Source: Murimonas intestini (GTDB lineage: Bacteria > Bacillota > Clostridia > Lachnospirales > Lachnospiraceae). From it: a stretch of 64,000 nucleotides of DNA. This document shows, in pieces, positions 42,850 through 51,144 of this stretch; within the stretch, counting starts at the first letter, position 1, and each line of letters starts with the position of its first letter. A program made the translations under genes and the position numbers. The stretch covers positions 62,001 through 126,000 of the forward strand of contig NZ_JANKBI010000011.1 of NCBI RefSeq assembly GCF_024622195.1. The letters run 5' to 3'. The notes under the pieces were generated by a model, which was not told the DNA's origin, did not search any database, and saw nothing but the letters and a program-made list of their open reading frames with translations.

Positions 42850-43835
42850 CTGCCGTCCCTGTCCTTTCTCCCAAGAATTTTCATTACAATAAAGGCTGCC
42901 AGCGAAAATACCAGGATGAACATAAATGTCCCGTATGCCGCCGCTGCTCCCTTGCCATAGCGCATCTGTGATCCAAATGATGTATCGTAAATATACCAGA
43001 TGGCAGTCATGCAGGATTTCAGCGGTCCCCCTACAAGACTGGAAGCACCTGTTGACGAAGTCCATGAGCTGAACAGTACCTTAGGTTCATCAAACAGCTG
43101 GAAGCCCCATATGATATTCATGATCACCAGATATTCGATAATCGGCTTAAGCAGAGGAATCGTGATCCTTGTGAATTTTGTAAAGCCGCTGGCCCCATCC
43201 ACATCCGCCGCTTCATATAATTCCATAGATATGCCTGATATACCTGCGTTGAAGAATATCATATGGTACCCTATATACTTCCAGCAGATCATCAGAATGA
43301 CTATCATCCTTGCCAGGGAAGGAGTCCCCAGAAAATTAATATGCTTGCTGATCAGCCCCGCCCTGGCAAGCAGCTCATTTATAGTGCCTGAATTCCAGTC
43401 AAAAAGCAGGCTGAATAATACGCCGATGGCGACAGGTATGGTAATGTATGGTAAAAAGGCAGCTGTCCGAAAGAAATTAGCTCCCTTCAGCTTTCTATTA
43501 TTAAATGCAGATGCCAGGAGTAATCCGCCTAAAATAACAATAGGAATATCAAAAGCCATAAACAGCAGCGTATTTCCTATCGATTTAAGGAAATACGGAT
43601 CTTCCGTAAATATATTTTTATAGTTTGACAGCCCTGTCATGACAGGCTCAGTAAATCCATCCCATTCATTCAGGCTGATAAAAAACGTGTAGATAAGCGG
43701 ATAACAGTTAAATGCAATGTAAATAACAAAGAATGGCAGGATAAACATATAAGGCCACACCTGCCTGCTCCTTATCTTGCGCCTCCCCCCAGTACTGCCT
43801 GATGCTTTTACCTTGGGTACCGCCATTTTAAACAC
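42846..43835 (-). CDS. CUT1 sugar ABC transporter permease (MalF type)
   Basis: A 329-residue permease whose EAA loop reads ELYEAADVDGASGFTKFTRITIPLLKP. A positively charged N-terminus (GSTGGRRKIRSRQ) precedes six helices. The segment SSWTSSTGASSLVGGPLKS in the periplasmic-side loop near 270 is longer than usual. It couples by a four-base overlap to the second permease gene. Like the GH95 locus, the locus has no ATPase gene. Confidence 0.95.
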   Translation of the reverse strand: MFKMAVPKVKASGSTGGRRKIRSRQVWPYMFILPFFVIYIAFNCYPLIYTFFISLNEWDGFTEPVMTGLSNYKNIFTEDPYFLKSIGNTLLFMAFDIPIVILGGLLLASAFNNRKLKGANFFRTAAFLPYITIPVAIGVLFSLLFDWNSGTINELLARAGLISKHINFLGTPSLARMIVILMICWKYIGYHMIFFNAGISGISMELYEAADVDGASGFTKFTRITIPLLKPIIEYLVIMNIIWGFQLFDEPKVLFSSWTSSTGASSLVGGPLKSCMTAIWYIYDTSFGSQMRYGKGAAAAYGTFMFILVFSLAAFIVMKILGRKDRDGR

Positions 43836-43850
43836 CCCTTTCCTTTAACT

Positions 43851-43893
43851 GCCCCGGCGTATATGACGGTGATGCCTGCCTATATGCCGGGGC
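43851..43893 (-). other. Stem-loop between binding-protein and permease genes
   Basis: GCCCCGGC and GCCGGGGC, extended by TATA pairs, form a GC-rich hairpin. On the minus strand, the direction of the genes, AGTTAAAGG follows and no T-run, so it is more likely an mRNA-stabilising or attenuating element than a full terminator. On the plus strand it is followed by TTTTCATTTATTTTTT and could stop antisense transcription. Confidence 0.7.
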
Positions 43894-43928
43894 TTTTCAT
43901 TTATTTTTTGTCCGCAGCCTGTGTCTGC

Positions 43929-45299
43929 CTATTTTTTCAGTTCCGGAGCCAGAGTGTACATCTCATTTTCAAACATGGTGCAGGCTGCCTCAAAGTCAAT
44001 AGAAGAATCACTGTTCACCGCTTCTGTAACCATTGACCATACTTCCATTATGGTTGCATCATGAGTGCTCACCGGACGTACCTGTATGTTTTCCATTGCC
44101 TTGTTAAACAGAAGTTCACCAATATTCTGCCCGCCGAACCATTCGTCATACAGCGCTGCAAATTCCGGATCCTTATAAGCCTCCACATTGGAAGTATTGT
44201 AATTTACCACTTCTCTCTGTGTCCTCGTTCCTTCTTCTGTATTCATCCATGAGATAAAATCATACGCCGCCTGTTTGTGCTTTGCATCCCTTGGTATCAT
44301 GAAGGCTGATCCGCCCCAGCTGAAGCATCCCTGAGGCGGCACGGTCAGCCCCCAGTTTCCTGCCCCCTCCGGATCGTTTGGCTGGATGACGTAGTTAGGC
44401 GTCCAGCCCGCACACGGATAAAAGATGTGGAGATCATCCGCATAGGATGCGCTGTATGCAGTTGAGGATTCCAATATATTGTCCACAATGCCCTCGTCCC
44501 TGAATTTGATCATCCAGTTCAGAGTCTCTTTTACAGAGGTCATGTCAAGCGTATCATTCTGCACGATCGGCTGCGGGTTCTGCCCGTCCATGATCTGCTT
44601 CACATTTGTAAGACTTGCAAACATGTATACCTTTCCGCCGCTTTCCTCCCTGATTTCTTTTCCTTTCTCTAAAAATTCATCCCATGTCTGAAACATTGCC
44701 GATATTTCATCAGGATCATCTGTACCCAGATATTCCTTTGCCAGATCCCTCTTATAAGCCAGCCCTGCAGTGCTCACATCCCATGGGAGCGCACACAGCT
44801 CACCTTTTTCATTGCTGCACAGTGGGATCTCATATTCAAATATCTGGCTCTTATCAAAGTTGTATGGGGCCGCACTCAGATCCTCCCATATATCAAGTGA
44901 GAGCATCGTCCCCCTCTGATTCACCTCGCTGGGCACGATATCCGGAAGGTCCAGCCCTGCACTGATGGTAGTCTGCAGCTTCTGGAAAGATTCCTCCTGC
45001 TGGACAGTCACATAATCAAGTGATACGTCAGCTCCTGTCTCTTCTTTATACGCATTAAAGATCTTCTCTATATCTCCCGCGTTCCATCCCCACATAGTGA
45101 TTGTCTCTGTTCCCTCCCCCTTTGTCTCTTTTTTAGGTTCTGACAGATCTCCTGCCGCCTCCGTTTTCACAGCCTCACTGCTTCCCTTATCGGCTTCAGA
45201 TGATACACCCCCCGATGTACCGCATCCCGCCAGTGCAGAGCAGATTACAGTAATCACAGTTCCCGTTGCCGCCAGCTTTTTCAGATTTTTGTACCTCAT
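43929..45299 (-). CDS. Sugar ABC transporter substrate-binding lipoprotein
   Basis: A 456-residue extracellular binding protein. The signal peptide ends in the lipobox LAGC, so the mature protein is anchored by a lipid on Cys, followed by a Ser/Glu/Lys-rich linker. The binding domain begins ETITMWGWNAGDIEKIFNAY. ATG 45299 with GGGAGA upstream is chosen over a frame start at 45326. It supplies the GH43-locus importer and is divergent from the regulator gene, as in the GH95 locus. Confidence 0.94.
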   Translation of the reverse strand: MRYKNLKKLAATGTVITVICSALAGCGTSGGVSSEADKGSSEAVKTEAAGDLSEPKKETKGEGTETITMWGWNAGDIEKIFNAYKEETGADVSLDYVTVQQEESFQKLQTTISAGLDLPDIVPSEVNQRGTMLSLDIWEDLSAAPYNFDKSQIFEYEIPLCSNEKGELCALPWDVSTAGLAYKRDLAKEYLGTDDPDEISAMFQTWDEFLEKGKEIREESGGKVYMFASLTNVKQIMDGQNPQPIVQNDTLDMTSVKETLNWMIKFRDEGIVDNILESSTAYSASYADDLHIFYPCAGWTPNYVIQPNDPEGAGNWGLTVPPQGCFSWGGSAFMIPRDAKHKQAAYDFISWMNTEEGTRTQREVVNYNTSNVEAYKDPEFAALYDEWFGGQNIGELLFNKAMENIQVRPVSTHDATIMEVWSMVTEAVNSDSSIDFEAACTMFENEMYTLAPELKK

Positions 45300-45382
45300 T
45301 TTCAGTTCTCCCTTCTCTATGTGCATTTATTTCTTGAACATAGTTAGATTTTAAGCTGTAACATGACTAAAAACAATTATTC

Positions 45383-45394
45383 AAACTATAGTTT
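45383..45394. promoter_or_regulatory. Palindrome in divergent GH43-locus promoter region
   Basis: AAACTATAGTTT is a perfect 12-base palindrome in the middle of the 178 bases between the binding-protein and regulator genes. A TATGAT at about 45420 could be the -10 box of the regulator gene. It is a candidate operator; short AT-rich palindromes also arise by chance. Confidence 0.35.
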
Positions 45395-45477
45395 CTGTGT
45401 AGTATCTATATATTTGTGCTATGATATGTGCATAGGCATCAGACCTGCTTCACACAAACGCTAAAGGAGTTAACTCA

Positions 45478-46989
45478 ATGGATGGAAAGCTGAATGTAAT
45501 ACTTATAGATGATGAAGATCTGGTTATAGAAGATATGCGGGAATTGATCGACTGGGAGGCAAATGGATTTCACGTTTCCGGTTATGCTTATAATGGAATG
45601 CAGACCATGAAGCTTGTCAGGTCTGTCTGTCCGGATATCGTATTTATGGACGTCTCCCTGCCTGACACTGACGGTATCCGGCTGTCCAGGCAGATCAGGG
45701 AGCTTTTTCCTGACGTGGTGATCATAATCTTAAGCGGATATATGGATTTTTCTTACGCCCAGGGCGCAGTGGAGATCGGAGCTCTCTCCTACCTGGTGAA
45801 GCATCAGATGACACCCTCCCGCCTTCTGGAGGTGTTGTTCCAGGCCAGAGAAACAATTGAAAAAAAGAGGCTTTCACAGCGTCTTGGAAACCGCCTTCTG
45901 CTGCGTGATATCCTGGAACAGAATGCAGTCTTACCGGAAGATACGCTGGAACACCTGGCCGCCTACCGGGATTCCTTTGTGCTCCTTCTTCTCTCCCCGG
46001 TTACACCTGTCTTTCAGACAGACAGCACCAAAGATCAAATACGCCAGCCCCACTCCTCTGCCTTTTGTACACTGAATGAACCTCAGATGAAGATCCTGGA
46101 CTTACTGATCTGCCATTCCAATCTCGCCGTATTTATTGGAATAAGCCCGGAAGAAAAGGCCGGAAGGGGTTACCTGGCCCGGCTTGGCCTGTTCGTCAGA
46201 AGGCTTCTGGACATTATGCTGCAGACGGCCAAAACTCCTTTTTTTGCCGTACACCTGGGCCGGGAAACGGTAATTTCCGGTCTCCATGACGACTTTAAGC
46301 TGTTAGAGTCACATGCCGGGGATTACCGCTTCTGGCCCGGCCAGAATATCATTGACCTGAGCCGTATTCCGTCAGAAGCCTCGGCATTGCCGGCACCTGA
46401 TACGGTTTTTCTGGACCGTGAGAATTTTCTTTCCCATAACCAGCAGTTTTACATACAGCTGTCAGACTGCTTTGAGCATCTGCTTAAAACAAAGGATGCC
46501 GTATTCCTGTCTTCTCTCTGTTCCGGGATCAGGCATCTCTTTCGGGACCTCGGAGAAGAACATCTCCTTGACGGCCTCACCTGCACTTATGCGCCGGACA
46601 TCCTCCCCCAGGTACAGGAGCACTTCAAAAAAATATATGAGGAAGTACAGCGGCAGCAGCAATACTCTCCCTCTACTAATTACATGATCCGGTATATCCG
46701 GCAGAATTATAACCTCAGCCCGTCCCTTCTTGATATATCCGCCACTCTAAAGAGCAGCTCCATGTATCTGGGACAGAAATTTAAAAAGGATACGGGCCGG
46801 ACATTCCATGACTATTTAAATGAATACAGGATAGAACAGGCAAAAGAACTGCTTTCTAAGACAAACATGAAGATCTTCGAGGTATCTGAGAGCATAGGCA
46901 TCACAAACAGCCAGTATTTCAGCAGGATATTCAAGGAAATGACAGGCCGTACCCCCAATGAATACAGGGCAGAACATTTTTCTATATAG
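45478..46989 (+). CDS. YesN-type response regulator, AraC output (long form)
   Basis: A 503-residue regulator: receiver (1-125; acceptor Asp58 in IVFMDVSLPDTDG), a long middle segment of unknown role (130-395), and a C-terminal AraC-type double helix-turn-helix (about 400-503, SSMYLGQKFKKDTG and ITNSQYFSRIFKEMTG). In the receiver the Lys of SYLVKHQM is kept but the following residue is His instead of the usual Pro. The kinase gene follows by 11 bases. Probably controls the divergent GH43-locus importer and enzymes. Confidence 0.95.
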   Translation: MDGKLNVILIDDEDLVIEDMRELIDWEANGFHVSGYAYNGMQTMKLVRSVCPDIVFMDVSLPDTDGIRLSRQIRELFPDVVIIILSGYMDFSYAQGAVEIGALSYLVKHQMTPSRLLEVLFQARETIEKKRLSQRLGNRLLLRDILEQNAVLPEDTLEHLAAYRDSFVLLLLSPVTPVFQTDSTKDQIRQPHSSAFCTLNEPQMKILDLLICHSNLAVFIGISPEEKAGRGYLARLGLFVRRLLDIMLQTAKTPFFAVHLGRETVISGLHDDFKLLESHAGDYRFWPGQNIIDLSRIPSEASALPAPDTVFLDRENFLSHNQQFYIQLSDCFEHLLKTKDAVFLSSLCSGIRHLFRDLGEEHLLDGLTCTYAPDILPQVQEHFKKIYEEVQRQQQYSPSTNYMIRYIRQNYNLSPSLLDISATLKSSSMYLGQKFKKDTGRTFHDYLNEYRIEQAKELLSKTNMKIFEVSESIGITNSQYFSRIFKEMTGRTPNEYRAEHFSI

Positions 46990-47000
46990 AGGTGTACTAA

Positions 47001-48767
47001 ATGAATCACAGTTTAAAATTCAGAATCTTAAGCAGAATGGTCCTGAGCATCAGCATCATATTTCTGGTCCTTTCTGTCTCTATCTTATTTGTTATCTCAG
47101 ATATCCTCCGCTTTTCACTGGAAAGCCGCGGAAAGGATGATATGCAGCTGCTGGCCTATTATATCAGCGATGCCCAGGAGGATGCAGAACAGGCCAGCAA
47201 GATCCTGGCTATCAATGAAAATGTGCAGCAATTCCTCATCAGGGAGCAGAAGGAGTCTGTATCCGATGAGGTGACTTCTGTGCGTTCTATGATGTCCTCC
47301 ATAGAAAAAAGCGTACTTTTGCATGACTATGTCCAGAGCTTCTGTATTGTCTCTAATTCACACAGGGGCTACTGGAATACAAGTCCTAACAGCAATGATT
47401 TTCTGGAATGGTTTGAGGAGCATGCACTTGGAGGAAGCTCCGTCATGGATTTCCGCGGCTTTACTGATAATTATACATTCCCGGTCACTATAAACAGCTC
47501 ACAGCCTGTGCAGCTTGTAAGCTATGTCTGCCCTGTCACCAGCATTACAAGAGATCACCAGTTGACGATTGGAAGGCTTATCATCAACCTGAACTTTGAC
47601 CAGCTCATCTACAAGCTGAAAAACCAGTCAAATATATTCAGCCAGATAGCCATATTGAACCAGGACAGAGAACTGCTGTATCTCTCATCAGGTGATGAAT
47701 CTGAATTTATGGAGGCTGCATCCGCCATCACCTCCAACTCCCAGAAAATAGGCGGAAACTATTATATTTCCCAGTATCTTCCCTCCACCGGGTGGTATCT
47801 GGTCACTGCCGCCGACATGTCCCAGTCCATACATTTTCTCCAGGGCTCCTACGTTGTGATCGGTATCATTATCATGCTTTTTATAATCCTGTGTATCCTG
47901 TTCTGCCTCTACCCTCTTCTGAACAAGATAACAGCACAGATCGGCGGCTTAAGCAGTGCCATTGACCAGGTCAGGCTTGGCAATCTGGACACAAGTGTAC
48001 AGCTCACCGGTTCCAGTGAGCTTACTAATATCTCAGAGGGCTTTAATCTGATGACCGTGTCCATCAGGGAGCATATCCGGACGTCTATTGAAGAGACAGA
48101 GCGCTCCCAAAAATTGTCCTTTGAACTGCTGGTAGCTAAAATCAATCCCCACTTTATCTACAATACACTGAACTCTATTATTTATCTTGCCCGAAAAGAA
48201 CAGTGCCAGGATATCATACAGATGACAGGTGCCTTTATCTATCTGCTTCAGGACAGTATCCATCTCGGACATTCTCCTCTGTATGCCCGGTGTGAGAATG
48301 AGGCTGAGGTCATCCGTCAGTACATCATCATACAGAAATACAGATACAGGGACCGTTTTCAATTCCATCTGGAATTCCAGCCTGAGCTGAAAGGATATTA
48401 TATTCCCAGGAACATACTGCAGCCCCTGGTAGAAAATTCTCTAATTCATGGGATCTGCACCGATGATAAACCCGGTACGATCACACTCACCATGAAAAAG
48501 CAGCAGGATCTCATGGAGATCGTGCTGCTTGATGACGGTGTGGGTATGGACCAGGAATATGCAGATAAACTGCTTCTCGCCTCTGACGACACTGATGCAG
48601 ACAGAAGAGCCAGAGTGCGGCCTATTGGCATCAACAACATAGCCGGCAGGCTGAATTACCTGTTTGAAGGCCGCCATGACTTCATTATAAAAAGCCAGGC
48701 AGGAGCCGGAACTAAGATAACTATACATATCCCTCTTGTAGATGACCCTGATAAAAACGGGAAATAA
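47001..48767 (+). CDS. YesM-type sensor histidine kinase
   Basis: A 588-residue membrane kinase with helices at about 15-36 and 283-306 flanking an extracytoplasmic sensor domain, a HAMP linker, and a His_kinase/HATPase module. The phosphorylated residue is His384 in KINPHFIYNTLNSI; NILQPLVENSLIHG is the N box and DDGVGMDQ and GINNIAGRLNYL complete the ATP site. Partner of the regulator gene just upstream; here the order is regulator then kinase, opposite to the GH95 locus. Confidence 0.95.
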   Translation: MNHSLKFRILSRMVLSISIIFLVLSVSILFVISDILRFSLESRGKDDMQLLAYYISDAQEDAEQASKILAINENVQQFLIREQKESVSDEVTSVRSMMSSIEKSVLLHDYVQSFCIVSNSHRGYWNTSPNSNDFLEWFEEHALGGSSVMDFRGFTDNYTFPVTINSSQPVQLVSYVCPVTSITRDHQLTIGRLIINLNFDQLIYKLKNQSNIFSQIAILNQDRELLYLSSGDESEFMEAASAITSNSQKIGGNYYISQYLPSTGWYLVTAADMSQSIHFLQGSYVVIGIIIMLFIILCILFCLYPLLNKITAQIGGLSSAIDQVRLGNLDTSVQLTGSSELTNISEGFNLMTVSIREHIRTSIEETERSQKLSFELLVAKINPHFIYNTLNSIIYLARKEQCQDIIQMTGAFIYLLQDSIHLGHSPLYARCENEAEVIRQYIIIQKYRYRDRFQFHLEFQPELKGYYIPRNILQPLVENSLIHGICTDDKPGTITLTMKKQQDLMEIVLLDDGVGMDQEYADKLLLASDDTDADRRARVRPIGINNIAGRLNYLFEGRHDFIIKSQAGAGTKITIHIPLVDDPDKNGK

Positions 48768-48778
48768 AATTGAAATAC

Positions 48779-51130
48779 TTATCTGCTCTGCCCATTCAGA
48801 AAAACTCTGTACTTTTCTGTGTCTTTGCCCCGGATCTTAAAGACTATTTCATCTGTCCGGAGGCTCTGTGGTATTTCGGCCTGAATATGGAGCTCGTTAT
48901 CTGTAAAACAGGCCTCCTTCACTTTAATCCCCCAAAGCCCCAGCGCCTTTTCCTTTGAAGGATCTGCAAAAATCATCCCCATCTTCTTATCCAGGTATTC
49001 TGCCGCTGTCAGTATGATGCCGCAGCCCCAGAGAAGGCTGGAATCGTACTGCATGCCCTCGTAACCACAGTGTGCCCAGTTCTCATACGGTAGGTTCTGG
49101 AATCCATCCTGCATGGCGGCCGCTGCTCTCTCCAGATATTCCCACCTTCCGGTATCAATATAATATTCATAAAGCAGGATTGCACATAATGCTTCCCTCG
49201 CATCATTCCATTCATTGTCTGTATTCTGTACTGTGAATCCGCCATATGTGTCTATTTTTATTCCTGGGTGGTCCCATACCTGCTGTGTCAGCAGCAGATA
49301 GTCCAAAACCTCCTGGGCCGCTTCCAGATGGGCAGGATCCCCTGTGATACGGCTTCGCTTCAGATAAGCAAACGAGGCAAAAATAGCCGACAGGTTGCAC
49401 TGTGGGTACTGGGCTGTATATCCGTCATAGAAGCTGAAAGGCTTCTTGGCACATGACAGAAATGTCTCCAGATCAAACCATCTCTGACGCGGGCGCACAT
49501 ATCTCTCCACAAACTCCACCGCCTGCATACCGCAGGCCGTAAGATCTTCTCTGCCTGTGATTTCTCCCAGTTCCAGCAGGAAAATGGCACTTGCGGCAGT
49601 CTCAGCATTAAAATCGCGGAACTGCCGCCGGCTGGGATTTCCCTCCTCATCGAACCAGGATGGGATACAGCCGTCTTCATGCTGCACCCGGGCCAGAAAT
49701 TCTCCATAGGGTACACAGAAATCTAATATCTCCTGCCTCCGCTGCGGAAATACACTCCTGGCCCAGCATACAAGAAGCCATGCCGTATACGACATCTGCA
49801 GCGTGTGGAACTCGTTCCTGTATCCGGCCCATCCGTCATCCCGAAGCCATGTCTCTTCCCCATCTTCTTCCAGATAGCATATGACAGGAAACATCCCCTT
49901 TGTCCTCGGAGCGCTCAATATCAAATCCAGGATCTGCTCAGAGCGTTCTGTCCACTCCCTCCTGCCAGTCTTTTCTCCATAACGGTACATCCCATAACCT
50001 GTAACCAGCTCCTGAAGCCAGCATGCAAACCATGCATCATGCTTATAGTCGGTCCGGCTGAACCATTCGCCCTGCCGTTTTCCGGTTATTGCCCCTACTG
50101 TCCTTCCATTCTTTTCATATGTATAGTAGTCTTCTACAGCTCTTTTATCCCATACTTCCTTTTCCCACTCCTTTAAAGTAAAGATTCCCGGAAAACGTAT
50201 ATTTTCAGCAAGCCCTCTGCTTGTCTTATCCCTGTAAGCGCTGTACCGCTCCCAGATATATCTCACTGCCCTGCGGTATCCCAGCTTCGGCTTCTCATCA
50301 CTTACCATAATTGAATAACAGTACGTACATGACTCCCCTGATGCCAGATGGATCTGGATAAAAGACTTGTCGCTTCCCCTCACGATGTGGGTATGTCCTG
50401 CTTCGCAGGGCTGGTCAGGATCCACTCCCCTGATGCCGATTCCTCCATATGAGAACCATGGGTGTTCATTTTCTGTAACATCCAGATCCATTCCCAGAGG
50501 CATAGCTGCCAGATCTTCCTCTGTGATTCCCTCAAGCCCTGCGATGATACCGGCAAATATCTCATTCTGCTGCATCATCACTGCAGGGGTGCGGAAGTTG
50601 TAGTGGGAAACAACATCTGTCCTGAATGTCTTGATCCTCTGGCTCCAGACAAAGTCAAGAGGCCCTTCCAGCTCTGTATCACTTTCCCGTTTGGGGATCA
50701 TATAATTCCACTTGTCTTCTATTGCCCTGAGATCCAGTTTTTTCCTGGCAGTAAGAGTCACTCTGAAATTTATCACATTATCTGCATTTTCTGCTGTCCA
50801 GTTGTTTCCCTTCATAAGTATCCTGTCCATACTCACTTCCCGGACCAGAGTATAGTCAGGATGCTCTATGCGGATCTTTGCATTTCCATCTGTACAATCG
50901 ATCTCCTCTGTCCTGCTGTCATCCTGATAATATACTGCAAATAACCTGTCGTCCAGCAGGTTGGCCGCATGTGGAAAAGACTCCAGGACAAGCCTCTCCG
51001 TGGCACCATCTGTCAGGCTGATCCTTTCCCTGTACGGCCTTCTGTGTGCTTTGCCCTCTTCTGCTCCTCCTCTGTCAAATGATATTTTTAACTTCCCTTT
51101 TGTAATTGAATCTTTCATTTTAATATCCAT
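48779..51130 (-). CDS. Large unknown protein, six-hairpin glycosidase-like
   Basis: About 783 residues, not recognised as a named family. The first roughly 330 residues look mainly beta-stranded; the rest (about 340-720) is rich in Trp, Tyr and acidic residues in repeated helical pairs (DYKHDAWFACWLQELVTGYG, LRDDGWAGYRNEFHTLQMSY, QNTDNEWNDAREALCAILLY), as in (alpha/alpha)6-barrel glycosidases. No signal peptide. ATG 51130 has AAAGGA and AGGGG upstream; an ATG at 51148 overlaps the stop of the rhamnosidase gene. Coupled to GH78, so it may act on the same rhamnoside. Confidence 0.7.
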   Translation of the reverse strand: MDIKMKDSITKGKLKISFDRGGAEEGKAHRRPYRERISLTDGATERLVLESFPHAANLLDDRLFAVYYQDDSRTEEIDCTDGNAKIRIEHPDYTLVREVSMDRILMKGNNWTAENADNVINFRVTLTARKKLDLRAIEDKWNYMIPKRESDTELEGPLDFVWSQRIKTFRTDVVSHYNFRTPAVMMQQNEIFAGIIAGLEGITEEDLAAMPLGMDLDVTENEHPWFSYGGIGIRGVDPDQPCEAGHTHIVRGSDKSFIQIHLASGESCTYCYSIMVSDEKPKLGYRRAVRYIWERYSAYRDKTSRGLAENIRFPGIFTLKEWEKEVWDKRAVEDYYTYEKNGRTVGAITGKRQGEWFSRTDYKHDAWFACWLQELVTGYGMYRYGEKTGRREWTERSEQILDLILSAPRTKGMFPVICYLEEDGEETWLRDDGWAGYRNEFHTLQMSYTAWLLVCWARSVFPQRRQEILDFCVPYGEFLARVQHEDGCIPSWFDEEGNPSRRQFRDFNAETAASAIFLLELGEITGREDLTACGMQAVEFVERYVRPRQRWFDLETFLSCAKKPFSFYDGYTAQYPQCNLSAIFASFAYLKRSRITGDPAHLEAAQEVLDYLLLTQQVWDHPGIKIDTYGGFTVQNTDNEWNDAREALCAILLYEYYIDTGRWEYLERAAAAMQDGFQNLPYENWAHCGYEGMQYDSSLLWGCGIILTAAEYLDKKMGMIFADPSKEKALGLWGIKVKEACFTDNELHIQAEIPQSLRTDEIVFKIRGKDTEKYRVFLNGQSR

Positions 51131-51144
51131 CGCCCCTGTTCCTT

